Below, piece by piece: positions 42,518 through 51,033 of a stretch of DNA of 64,000 nt; within the stretch, counting starts at the first letter, position 1; every line of letters begins with the position of its first letter. The notes under the pieces were generated by a model that saw nothing but the letters and a program-made list of their open reading frames with translations, ran no database searches and was not told the DNA's origin. The DNA comes from Bacteroidota bacterium (lineage in GTDB: Bacteria; Bacteroidota; Bacteroidia; Cytophagales; Cyclobacteriaceae). The stretch covers positions 62,001-126,000 of the forward strand of contig JAEZEH010000145.1 in NCBI GenBank assembly GCA_023417785.1, written 5' to 3'. A program made the translations under genes and the position numbers.

Positions 42518-43414
42518 TTGCGAAAAGGTAAACCATCCGCTGTTCGGGCCAGGGGCAATGCGTTGAAAGTGTCAATCAGCTTGGTGCTGGCGCTTTGCTT
42601 AAGCGGTTGCGGAAAATATTCGAATAGTGACGATGATCGAACGGCAGTTGCGAGAGTCAGCAATGCTTATTTGTACCTGGATGAACTTCAGGGTGTTTCC
42701 GCCCCGGGAATATCTGCGGCGGATAGCGTTCAACGTGTCGAAGCTTACGTCGCTAGCTGGGTTCGGAAACAGTTGCTGATCCAGGAAGCCACCCGACGGA
42801 TGGACATAAACGAGGCCGAGGTAGAAAGAAAAATCCTGGATTACCGCTATAGCATAATTGCCTACGAATACCAGGCGCAATACGTCCGCGAAAAACTGGA
42901 TACCGCGATAAGTCAGTCCGAAATCGAGAAATACTACCGGGAGAACCGAGACAATTTCATCCTCAAACAAAATATCGTCCAGGCGACCTTCATTAAGCTG
43001 CCCAAGTCTGCTCCCCGGGTGGAGAAGTTGAAAGAGATGATTTTCTCCACGCGGGAGAAAGATCTGCGCGAATTAAAATCGTATTGCTTGAGTTTCGCAG
43101 CCGCCTTTCAGTTGGCCGACAGCACGTGGATGGTGTTTGACGACCTTGTCAGGAACTCACCCCTTGCCGAAATTCCAAATAAAATACAGTTCCTTAAGGC
43201 GAATCCGTATTATGAAACATCTGATGATAACTATCTTTACTTTTTGAAGGTGAATAATTACCGGATTTCTGATAATGTCTCCCCGCTCGAGTTCGTCCGG
43301 AACGAGATCCGGCACATAATTCTGAATAAGCGGAAGGTGAGACTTGCCCATGAGTTGGAAGATAGAGTCTACGATGAGGCGGCTGCGGGGCAGAAATTCG
43401 AGATCTACAAATGA
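42518..43414 (+). CDS. SurA-like lipoprotein with degenerate parvulin region
   Basis: 298 residues. Basic N-terminus, hydrophobic stretch and lipobox LSGC (Cys31) indicate a lipoprotein. The body shows the SurA N-terminal chaperone pattern (VQRVEAYVASWVRKQLLIQEATRR, SQSEIEKYYRENRDNFILKQ), but the region where a parvulin domain would follow lacks the usual glycine and histidine motifs. It may be a holdase without isomerase activity. The TTG start at 42518 is only 1 bp after the previous stop. It is embedded between two true parvulin proteins, so joint function is likely. Confidence 0.75.
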   Translation: MRKGKPSAVRARGNALKVSISLVLALCLSGCGKYSNSDDDRTAVARVSNAYLYLDELQGVSAPGISAADSVQRVEAYVASWVRKQLLIQEATRRMDINEAEVERKILDYRYSIIAYEYQAQYVREKLDTAISQSEIEKYYRENRDNFILKQNIVQATFIKLPKSAPRVEKLKEMIFSTREKDLRELKSYCLSFAAAFQLADSTWMVFDDLVRNSPLAEIPNKIQFLKANPYYETSDDNYLYFLKVNNYRISDNVSPLEFVRNEIRHIILNKRKVRLAHELEDRVYDEAAAGQKFEIYK

Positions 43415-43415
43415 T

Positions 43416-44768
43416 ATGAAATACCCATTGAATAGCATAAAGAAATGGTTTCTCGCAGTGGCGATGTTTGCCCTTGCACATTCTGTCGTAGCGCAGGAAG
43501 AAGGATTCGTGGTAGACGAAATCATTGCGAAAGTTGACAACTACATCGTTTTGAAGTCCGAACTGGAACGTGCATATCAGGACTATATTACGAATGGGGG
43601 CACGCCTAACGACCGCGTTCGATGTCAATACCTCGCCCTGCTGGTACGGGGAAAACTTATGATGGCAAAAGCCGAGATAGACTCAGTTGTCGTTCTCGAC
43701 ATGGAAGTTGATGCCAATACCAAGCAACGGATGGATATGATCCTCTCCCAATCCGGTAAGACCGTCGACGAACTCGAATCAATTTATGGAAAAACGATGG
43801 AACAGATTCGTCTTGAATTGAGGGAGCAGATTCGCGAGCAGATGATTGTGGGGAGGATGGAGGATCACATCACTGACGGCATAAAAGTCACGCCCTCAGA
43901 AGTACGCCGCTTTTTCAATCGGATTCCGAAAGACAGCCTTGATTACTTTTCAGCATCTGTGGAGGTGGGGCAGATCGTGAAGGTCGCCGAAGTGAACGAG
44001 GCACAAAAAAATGTCACCAAGGGCCAGTTGATGGAACTGCGTAACCGCATCCTTGCCGGCGAAGACTTCGATAAACTCGCACGGGAATTCTCCGATGATC
44101 CTAGCGTTACGGGAAATAACGGAAACATGGGCTGGGTTGGTCGCGGCAGAATGGTGCCCGAATACGAAGCTATGGCTTTTAGACTAAAGCCGGGTGAGAT
44201 ATCGATGCCCTTCGAAACCAGCTTTGGGTTTCATATTATGCAACTGATTGAGCGAAGGGGGAACGAGTACAACTCACGACACATTCTCATTTCGCCCCGA
44301 CCTTCAGAGGACGACCTGGCGAAAGCTACCCGATACCTGGATAGTCTAAGAACCAAAGTTCTGAATGATACCATCACTTTTGAACGTGCTGCCAAAGAGT
44401 ATTCGGACGACGTCGAGACAAAAGGAAACGGTGGGTTTTTCAGCGATCGCGAAAGCAATACACGACTGCTCGTTGACGAACTCGATCCTGTAATTTTCTT
44501 TACTGTTGATACGATGAAGGTTGGAGCAATATCAAAACCAATCGTTTACCGAACCGATGAAGGCAAGGACGCTGTTCGGATTCTTTACTATAAGTCGCGG
44601 ATCCCACCCCATCAGGCATCGCTGGATCAGGACTGGACGCGGATTCAAAATGCAACCTTAAATCACAAAAAGGACCGCGCACTGCAGAAATGGTTTCAGA
44701 AAGCCAGAAAAGATGTGTTTATTAGCATAGATGAGGAATACGACTTCTGCGGAATCCTAGACGAATAA
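43416..44768 (+). CDS. SurA-family periplasmic chaperone / peptidyl-prolyl isomerase
   Basis: 450 residues. Signal peptide (ending SVVAQ), SurA N-domain (VVDEIIAKVDNYIVLKSELERAY), and two parvulin repeats: about 170-280 (FSDDPSVTGNNGNMGWVGRGRMVPEYEAMAF, FETSFGFHIMQLIERRG) and about 283-395 (SRHILISPRPSEDDL, KEYSDDVETKGNGGFF). SurA escorts beta-barrel proteins to the BAM complex. Gene order in many Bacteroidota places two or three such genes together upstream of a MoxR gene, as here. ATG at 43416 is one base after the previous stop. Confidence 0.92.
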   Translation: MKYPLNSIKKWFLAVAMFALAHSVVAQEEGFVVDEIIAKVDNYIVLKSELERAYQDYITNGGTPNDRVRCQYLALLVRGKLMMAKAEIDSVVVLDMEVDANTKQRMDMILSQSGKTVDELESIYGKTMEQIRLELREQIREQMIVGRMEDHITDGIKVTPSEVRRFFNRIPKDSLDYFSASVEVGQIVKVAEVNEAQKNVTKGQLMELRNRILAGEDFDKLAREFSDDPSVTGNNGNMGWVGRGRMVPEYEAMAFRLKPGEISMPFETSFGFHIMQLIERRGNEYNSRHILISPRPSEDDLAKATRYLDSLRTKVLNDTITFERAAKEYSDDVETKGNGGFFSDRESNTRLLVDELDPVIFFTVDTMKVGAISKPIVYRTDEGKDAVRILYYKSRIPPHQASLDQDWTRIQNATLNHKKDRALQKWFQKARKDVFISIDEEYDFCGILDE

Positions 44769-44771
44769 TCA

Positions 44772-45740
44772 ATGACAAAATACAGCTCCGATGTTGAAGC
44801 GGCCGACGCCTTGGCCGAGTCTTATAATAATTTGAGACGTGAGATCGCGAAAGTGGTTGTAGGACAGGACGAAGTTGTTCGTCAGGTGCTGACGGCCATT
44901 TTTTGCCAGGGTCATTCACTGCTCGTCGGAGTACCGGGACTTGCCAAAACGCTTTTGGTTCAAACCATTGCTACGTCTCTTGATCTAGAATTCAAACGCA
45001 TTCAGTTCACCCCCGACCTGATGCCTTCTGATATTGTTGGCGCCGAGACGATGGACCGCGAGCGCAATTTCAAATTTGTGAAGGGACCGGTTTTTGCAAA
45101 CATTATTCTCGCGGATGAAATCAACAGAACGCCGCCAAAGACACAGGCCGCGTTGTTAGAATCGATGCAGGAATATGCCGTGACAATCGCCGGACAACGA
45201 TATCCGCTCCCCCGGCCATTTTTCGTTCTCGCCACACAAAATCCGATTGAGCAAGAGGGTACTTATCCGTTACCCGAGGCTCAGCTCGACAGGTTTATGT
45301 TTAACATTATGTTGACATACCCATCCTTTAAGGAGGAGGTTGAAGTCGTGAAAAGCACTACCACGGATGATCCGAAAACGGTAAACAAGCTGCTCACAGG
45401 AGATGAGATCGCGTATTTCCAGCATCTCGTCCGACGCGTTCCCGTGCCTGACAATGTGGTGGAGTATGCCGTAACACTTGTCAGCAAAACAAGGCCTCAT
45501 GCTGACGGTACGGCAAATCCGCTGGCCAACGAGTTTCTCGACTGGGGCGCAGGCCCGAGGGCTTCTCAGTTTTTGGTTATGGGTTCGAAGTGCAACGCAT
45601 TATTGAACGGCAAGTATTCGCCGGATATCGAAGACATTCAGGCGATAGCGAAACCTGTCCTGAGGCATCGTATCGTTCGCAACTTCAAGGCAGAAGCCGA
45701 GGGGATAACCGTCGATAATCTTATCGATCGAATGCTTTAG
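44772..45740 (+). CDS. MoxR-family AAA+ ATPase
   Basis: 322 residues: Walker A GVPGLAKTLLVQT, Walker B ILADEINRTPPKTQAALLESMQE, sensor region FFVLATQNPIEQEGTYPLPEAQLDRF and a C-terminal lid domain. MoxR ATPases act as chaperones, often with VWA-domain or DUF58 proteins. Those partners do not follow here, since the next gene is on the opposite strand and the two stops overlap by 4 bp. It starts 3 bp after the SurA-like gene, which suggests a role linked to envelope protein maturation. Confidence 0.93.
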   Translation: MTKYSSDVEAADALAESYNNLRREIAKVVVGQDEVVRQVLTAIFCQGHSLLVGVPGLAKTLLVQTIATSLDLEFKRIQFTPDLMPSDIVGAETMDRERNFKFVKGPVFANIILADEINRTPPKTQAALLESMQEYAVTIAGQRYPLPRPFFVLATQNPIEQEGTYPLPEAQLDRFMFNIMLTYPSFKEEVEVVKSTTTDDPKTVNKLLTGDEIAYFQHLVRRVPVPDNVVEYAVTLVSKTRPHADGTANPLANEFLDWGAGPRASQFLVMGSKCNALLNGKYSPDIEDIQAIAKPVLRHRIVRNFKAEAEGITVDNLIDRML

Positions 45741-46444
45741 ACCTTTTCGGCGGGCCAGCCTTCAACCTCAAGGCGGAACCCTACCCCGTGATAGTTGGCA
45801 ATGGAAATAGCCGGATCTTCACGAAGGTATTTGCGGAGTTTAGAGATAAACACATCCAGGCTTCGTCCCATGAAGTAATCGTCGTCGCCCCAAATCTGAT
45901 TCAGTATCTCTTCTCTTTTCAGAACCCTTTCACGGTTCACGCAGAGAAACCGGAGAACTTCCGCCTCTTTTTGTGTAAGCGATTTTTCAATGCCGTTTCT
46001 TCGAATCAGGAGACGTGAATAGTCAAAGGAGAATTCGCCAATAGAAAACGTCGTCTCGGCTAACGGGGCTGACTCACTGCTGCGGCGAAGAAATACTTCA
46101 ATCCGGTAGTAAAGTTCATCCAGGCTGAACGGTTTGGTGATATAGTCATCAGCGCCGGTTTGAAATCCCTCAAGTTTGTCGTCCATCATCGACTTCGCGG
46201 TGAGAAAAATAATGGGAACGTTCTTATTTTTCGCGCGCACTTCACGGGCCAGTGTAAACCCGTCTTTCCTGGGTAACATAACATCAAAGATGCATATGTG
46301 AAACGGCGCAGATTTGAAACTCTGCTCAGCCTCTTCACCATCGGTACAAAGGGTCACATCATAGCCTTTGATACTGAGATTGTCTTTGATAACAAAGCCG
46401 AGGTTAGGGTCATCCTCCACGAGGAGAATTCGTTTTCCGGTCAT
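45737..46444 (-). CDS. OmpR/PhoB-family response regulator
   Basis: 235 residues: receiver domain with acidic residues E10/D11/D12, phospho-acceptor D54 in CIFDVMLPRKDG, T and K in FLTAKS and YITKPFSLDEL, then a winged-helix DNA-binding domain (about 135-232; KSLTQKEAEVLRFLCVNRERVLKREEIL, GRSLDVFISKLRKYL). Similar to RprY of Bacteroides. It lies 26 bp downstream of its probable sensor kinase. Repeats of TTAACA upstream of the kinase gene may be its own binding site. Confidence 0.95.
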   Translation of the reverse strand: MTGKRILLVEDDPNLGFVIKDNLSIKGYDVTLCTDGEEAEQSFKSAPFHICIFDVMLPRKDGFTLAREVRAKNKNVPIIFLTAKSMMDDKLEGFQTGADDYITKPFSLDELYYRIEVFLRRSSESAPLAETTFSIGEFSFDYSRLLIRRNGIEKSLTQKEAEVLRFLCVNRERVLKREEILNQIWGDDDYFMGRSLDVFISKLRKYLREDPAISIANYHGVGFRLEVEGWPAEKV

Positions 46445-46470
46445 AGGATTACCATCAATTAAGATTCTAG

Positions 46471-47766
46471 TTAACTAAAAGGCAGCTGAACACGGAATGT
46501 ACTCCCTCTGCCTAATTCGCTTCTGACGGACACGGTGCCTCCGTGACCTTCGACCACCGTCTTTACATAACTTAATCCGAGCCCGAATCCTTTTACGTCA
46601 TGCACGTTTCCGGTAGGAACCCGATAGAATTTCTGAAAAATTCTTCTTTGATTTTCCGGGGATATACCTATCCCGTTATCTGACACTTCAACGGTAATCC
46701 CATTGTTATGGTTTTGTGTGTGAATATTTATTTCAGCACAGCCCCTGCAATATTTAAGTGCATTTTCGATCAGATTATTGAAAACGTTGGTTAAATGTAA
46801 CCGGTCGCACGTTATGTCAGCGCGCTCAGCATTTTTATGGCTCACGATAGTTCCGGCGTTTTCATTCATGGTAATGCATGTGTTGCTGATCGCCTCATCC
46901 AGCAACTGATGTAAGTCTACCAATTCTTTTTTGTAGCCGTGGTCCTCCTTATCCAGTTGTGCCATTTGAAGAACTCGCTCAACGTGATGTTTCAGACGCG
47001 TGTTTTCTTTCTCAATGATCGCCGTATAGTTCATAAGCCGATCCGGCTGTCGGATAATGTCGGGATGCTTGAGCACTTCTGTTGACACGGCAATCGTGGA
47101 TATTGGCGTTTTGAATTCATGCGTCATGTTGTTGATGAAATCCTTCTGGATTTCGGAAAGTCGCTTTTGCTTCAGGATAACGAAGAGTGTGTACGCAAAG
47201 AATACGATTACCAGTAGCAGCACTCCTGATGAAAAAGTCCAGATACCCATCTGGTTTAACAAATGCGCTTCGCGGTTTGGAAACTGGACACCAAAGTGAT
47301 AACCGTGATTTGCCCATTGTGGAAAATGCTTGTTCGTAATTTTGTCCTTCGCAGTTTTAAGAGGAACGTAATCTCCATAAAGCATCTTTTCGCTGCCGCA
47401 GTCATACACACCGTACTCGAAATCAACAATCAGATTTCGTTTTTCAAACTCGTTTCGAACCAGGTATTCCACCAGGCTCGGATCAACTTCGTTGTTGATC
47501 ATTACGACGAAGTAATTGGTGGAGATTTGTTTGACCGGATTAGCGGCAGGTGACGGTGTCTTATTGAGATCAAAGATCTGTTGAGCTACATTGAAAAGGG
47601 CCGTGGTCACAGTGCGGTCAAACTCATTTTCTTTCAGGTCGAATGCCCGCTTCACCCAGTAGAACTGAGTAATCGTAATTCCGGCGATGCTGAGCGTCGC
47701 CAGTAGTATTATCCGCCGGATGGTAGAATTCCTCACAATACAAAGGTATGGTTTCTGATAAGTCAT
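46471..47766 (-). CDS. Membrane sensor histidine kinase, RprX-like
   Basis: About 431 residues. Two membrane helices (about 17-36 and 178-199) flank a periplasmic sensor loop of about 140 residues. Then come HisKA with His216 in NNMTHEFKTPIS, an HATPase domain with N box (NNLIENALKYC), DNGIGIS and GFGLGLSYVK. It likely phosphorylates the regulator encoded 26 bp downstream. ATG at 47766 is preferred over the preceding TTG. The signal is unknown. Divergent from a DUF1573 gene. Confidence 0.94.
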   Translation of the reverse strand: MTYQKPYLCIVRNSTIRRIILLATLSIAGITITQFYWVKRAFDLKENEFDRTVTTALFNVAQQIFDLNKTPSPAANPVKQISTNYFVVMINNEVDPSLVEYLVRNEFEKRNLIVDFEYGVYDCGSEKMLYGDYVPLKTAKDKITNKHFPQWANHGYHFGVQFPNREAHLLNQMGIWTFSSGVLLLVIVFFAYTLFVILKQKRLSEIQKDFINNMTHEFKTPISTIAVSTEVLKHPDIIRQPDRLMNYTAIIEKENTRLKHHVERVLQMAQLDKEDHGYKKELVDLHQLLDEAISNTCITMNENAGTIVSHKNAERADITCDRLHLTNVFNNLIENALKYCRGCAEINIHTQNHNNGITVEVSDNGIGISPENQRRIFQKFYRVPTGNVHDVKGFGLGLSYVKTVVEGHGGTVSVRSELGRGSTFRVQLPFS

Positions 47767-47776
47767 CAAACCAGGT

Positions 47777-47814
47777 TTAACAAGTCGTTAACATTAATTG
47801 GCTTTCTGTTAACA
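47777..47814. promoter_or_regulatory. Phased TTAACA direct repeats (possible response-regulator box)
   Basis: TTAACA occurs at 47777-47782, 47788-47793 and 47809-47814. The starts are 11 and 21 bp apart, i.e. one and two helical turns, in the same orientation. They are in the 111-bp region between the kinase/regulator operon and the DUF1573 gene. OmpR/PhoB regulators bind such phased direct repeats, and the B. subtilis PhoP box has the same TTAACA-type half-site. Binding here is inference. Confidence 0.5.
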
Positions 47815-47877
47815 AAGGCGGTTTGTTTTTCCCCGCAAATTTGTCCTGAATCAAATTTTCACCTAAAACGAAATATT

Positions 47878-48285
47878 ATGAGAAAAGGATTATTGTTCTT
47901 CGGTATCGTCATTTGTGTCGCTGCCGTATTCAGCCAGGTCTGCGCTGCTTCCGTGCAACCCATCGTTAGTTTTTTTGATGCAGCTTTTAGCTGGGAAAAG
48001 ACCGAACACGATTTTGGTACAATCAAGAAAGACGTGCCGGTTACTCACAAGTTTACCTTTACGAACAAGGGAAATGCGCCCCTCATCATCACCACCGTAG
48101 AGGCATCCTGTGGCTGTACCGTTACAGATTATTCAACCGATCCAATTGCCCCAGGCGAGACCGGATATGTCAAGGCGACCTACAATGCTGCCAACGCAGG
48201 TGTATTTTCCAAGACTGTCACTGTCAACGCAAACACCACCGAAGGTGCGGTACGCCTTGCCATCAAGGGCATCGTCAAGGAATAA
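47878..48285 (+). CDS. DUF1573 domain secreted protein
   Basis: 135 residues: a signal peptide (first about 25 residues) and one DUF1573 Ig-like domain (about 38-135) with the motifs KTEHDFGTIKKDVPVTHKFTFTNKG, EASCGCTVTDY and GETGYVKATYNAANAGVFSKTVTV. Such proteins are abundant, periplasmic or surface-exposed, and of unknown role in Bacteroidota. The gene stands alone, divergent from a two-component operon that could control it, and ends at a hairpin. Confidence 0.9.
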   Translation: MRKGLLFFGIVICVAAVFSQVCAASVQPIVSFFDAAFSWEKTEHDFGTIKKDVPVTHKFTFTNKGNAPLIITTVEASCGCTVTDYSTDPIAPGETGYVKATYNAANAGVFSKTVTVNANTTEGAVRLAIKGIVKE

Positions 48286-48293
48286 CTCAAATG

Positions 48294-48328
48294 AAGAATG
48301 ACAGGAAGCCGCCTTTTCTGTCATTCTT
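48294..48328 (+). terminator. Hairpin after the DUF1573 gene
   Basis: AAGAATGACAG (48294-48304) and CTGTCATTCTT (48318-48328) are perfect 11-bp arms around a 13-nt loop, 8 bp after the stop codon. The following T-run is short (TTTC), so it may act as terminator or 3'-end stabiliser. Confidence 0.65.
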
Positions 48329-48416
48329 TCAATTACCCTTGCTGGCAGGGGTCATTAGCTAAGAAAAAGTCAGTCGAAAACGATTTCGAAAATAATCTCG
48401 CTAAATCCCACGATCA

Positions 48417-48449
48417 TTTGATACCTCCGGGCAGGTTTTGATAACTTTG
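48417..48449 (+). promoter_or_regulatory. Promoter of ppc
   Basis: TTTG (48417-48420), a 21-nt spacer and TAacTTTG (48442-48449): both elements match the Bacteroidota consensus exactly. The transcript would start about 15 nt before the ppc ATG at 48472. Confidence 0.68.
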
Positions 48450-48471
48450 GTCTCGTTTATAAACCGCAACC

Positions 48472-51033
48472 ATGCCGCGTCACTTCAACGAGACTGTGTC
48501 TACAAGGTATCACATGTACAACAGTCTTTTTCTGAATCTTCCATATACGGGAATCTACCGTACAGGCACTTTGCTCCCGCTTCTGCAACAGGCTTGCGAG
48601 CAAGGTTTTGATTCCGGTAAGGATCCCCAGACCATTATCCGCAAATTCTTTTCGGACTATACTCCGCAGGCAACGGCAGAAGAACAGTTCAGTCTGTTGT
48701 TTGGGTTCATTCAATACGCGGAACGACAAGTCGTTCTGTTCGATTCTATTGAGGATGCTGCCTTTGACCAGATTAATGACCTTACCGGCTCCGGATCTGT
48801 AAATTCATTACTGGTTCGCGCCAAAGCGGAAGACGCCGAGGAGGAATTAAAGCGAAAACTCCAAGATTTCAGTGTCCGCGTTGTATTGACTGCGCACCCT
48901 ACGCAGTTCTATCCCGGTAATGTTCTGGCTATCATCAATGACCTGGAACAAATGATTCGCGAAAACAAACTTGAGAATATCAATCTGTTGTTGCGTCAGC
49001 TGGGAAAAACACCTTTCATTAACAAGGAAAAGCCGACCCCGTACGACGAGGCGGTGAGCCTTTGCTGGTTCCTCGAGAACGTTTTTTACAACGTTATTCC
49101 CGACATCATTTCGCGTCTTATGACCGGCCTGAACATGAGTCTCGAAGACTGGAAAAATTACAACTTGTTCAAGATCGGATTCTGGCCAGGTGGCGATCGC
49201 GATGGAAATCCCTACGTTACGCACGAAATTACCCTGCGTGTTGCCCAGCGCCTGCAGGAGACCCTGTTGAAGTGCTATCACCGAGACATACGATGGCTCA
49301 AAAGAAGACTCACTTTCAAAGGTGTTGACCACATCATTACACGGGTCGAACGGAAGCTTTATCCGATCGCTTACGGAGGCTATGGTGAGATTTACCATCA
49401 CCCGGACGAGCTGCTCTCAGACCTCCTTGAAGCAAGGGGCGTACTCATCGATCAGCACAAGGGGCTTTTTCTCAATCTTCTCGACGACTTTATCCTCAAA
49501 GTAAAAATCTTCGGGTTTTATTTTGCGAGCATGGACATCCGCCAGGACAGCCGCAAACACGCCTATGCGTGGGAGGCAATCCTTCAAAAGTTGCAGGCGC
49601 GCCAGAAAAAGCTCAAAGCATTCGATACGTTTTCAGACGAGGAGAAGATCGAAACGATCCTCGGGCTCAACTTCAAACCTTCGTCGCTCAAGTTCGAAGA
49701 TCCTTTTGTAACCGAGCTGATCGAAAGCATTCATGTTATTGGCCAGATTCAGGCACAGAATGGTCCCGAAGGCTGCCATCATTATGTGATCAGTAATTGT
49801 CAGTCGGCACTCGACATCATTCGTGTTTTCCAGCTTGCTAAACTCATCCTCGGACGTGACAATCAGCTTCAGCTGGATATTGTTCCGCTGTTTGAAACCA
49901 TTGACGACTTGAGCTCCTGTGGGAATGTGATGGAAGCGGTGTATAATATTCCGGATTACCAGGAACACCTCAAGATCCGCGGAGGCACGCAAACCATTAT
50001 GCTGGGGTTCTCTGACGGGACAAAAGACGGCGGATATCTGCGAGCCAACTGGTCTATCTTCAAAGCGAAGGAGGCACTTACACGAATTACGCGTGAAAAA
50101 GGGCTGACGGCAATTTTCTTCGATGGCCGCGGCGGGCCTCCTGCGCGCGGTGGTGGAAATACGCACGACTTCTATGCATCACTCGGAGACACCATCGAAG
50201 ACAAAGAAGTCCAGCTTACGGTTCAGGGGCAAACGATCAGCTCCAATTTTGGTAAACCGCTTTCGTGCAAGTTCAACCTCGAGCAATTACTCTCCGCAGG
50301 TGTAGAGAACGCGGTGTTCAGAACGCGCAATCATTTTAGCGACGAGGCAAAGGAATTGCTCGAAGAACTTGCGGGCGAAGGATATAAAGCATATGCCGCT
50401 CTAAAACGGCATCCCAGATTTGTTCCCTACCTCGAAAAAATAACACCACTTTCGTTCTTTGGCGAGACAAACATCGGCTCGCGTCCGGTGAAAAGGAACG
50501 CAGGCAGTCTCAAGTTTGAAGATCTTCGCGCGATACCCTTCGTGGGCTCCTGGGCGCAGATGAAACAGAACATCCCGGGCTTTTACGGTGTCGGTTCCGC
50601 CATCAAGGATCTGAAACGACAGGGAAAAATGAAGGATTTGCAAAAGCTTTTCCATAGCTCTTTGTTCTTCCGCACCTTGTTAAGCAACAGCATGATGTCG
50701 CTAACCAAGAGTTACTTTCCTGCCACTGCCTATCTGGCTAAAGACAAGGAATTCGGAGAGTTCTGGAAGCTGATGCATGCGGAATATGAACTGGCAGTCC
50801 AAATGATCCTTGAAGTGACCGGTTACAAGGAACTCATGGAAAACAATCCGGTAAACAGGGATTCTGTAAAACTGCGAGAGCGGATAGTGCTACCGTTGAT
50901 CACGATCCAGCAGTTTGCGTTGTACCAGTTGCGTCACCTGGACGCAAAGGACAAAGCGCTCGAAACGCATTATCGGAAACTCGTCATGCGTTGCATGTTC
51001 GGAATTATCAACGCGGCCCGAAACTCGGCCTGA
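48472..51033 (+). CDS. ppc: Phosphoenolpyruvate carboxylase
   Basis: 853 residues, normal for bacterial enzymes. It has the catalytic-His motif VLTAHPTQFYPGN, GFWPGGDRDGNPYVT, and a glycine-rich loop FFDGRGGPPARGGG where classical enzymes have FHGRGG. The enzyme adds bicarbonate to PEP, giving oxaloacetate to refill the TCA cycle. The C-terminus ends ARNSA instead of the usual RNTG. Both variants may be clade-specific. It has its own promoter. The stop overlaps the next start by one base (TGATG). Confidence 0.96.
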   Translation: MPRHFNETVSTRYHMYNSLFLNLPYTGIYRTGTLLPLLQQACEQGFDSGKDPQTIIRKFFSDYTPQATAEEQFSLLFGFIQYAERQVVLFDSIEDAAFDQINDLTGSGSVNSLLVRAKAEDAEEELKRKLQDFSVRVVLTAHPTQFYPGNVLAIINDLEQMIRENKLENINLLLRQLGKTPFINKEKPTPYDEAVSLCWFLENVFYNVIPDIISRLMTGLNMSLEDWKNYNLFKIGFWPGGDRDGNPYVTHEITLRVAQRLQETLLKCYHRDIRWLKRRLTFKGVDHIITRVERKLYPIAYGGYGEIYHHPDELLSDLLEARGVLIDQHKGLFLNLLDDFILKVKIFGFYFASMDIRQDSRKHAYAWEAILQKLQARQKKLKAFDTFSDEEKIETILGLNFKPSSLKFEDPFVTELIESIHVIGQIQAQNGPEGCHHYVISNCQSALDIIRVFQLAKLILGRDNQLQLDIVPLFETIDDLSSCGNVMEAVYNIPDYQEHLKIRGGTQTIMLGFSDGTKDGGYLRANWSIFKAKEALTRITREKGLTAIFFDGRGGPPARGGGNTHDFYASLGDTIEDKEVQLTVQGQTISSNFGKPLSCKFNLEQLLSAGVENAVFRTRNHFSDEAKELLEELAGEGYKAYAALKRHPRFVPYLEKITPLSFFGETNIGSRPVKRNAGSLKFEDLRAIPFVGSWAQMKQNIPGFYGVGSAIKDLKRQGKMKDLQKLFHSSLFFRTLLSNSMMSLTKSYFPATAYLAKDKEFGEFWKLMHAEYELAVQMILEVTGYKELMENNPVNRDSVKLRERIVLPLITIQQFALYQLRHLDAKDKALETHYRKLVMRCMFGIINAARNSA

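Noticed and set aside
47822..47843. TTTG followed by CAAATTTG as a promoter of the DUF1573 gene
   Set aside because: The spacer is only about 10 nt and the -7 element begins with C, so it does not fit the consensus geometry.
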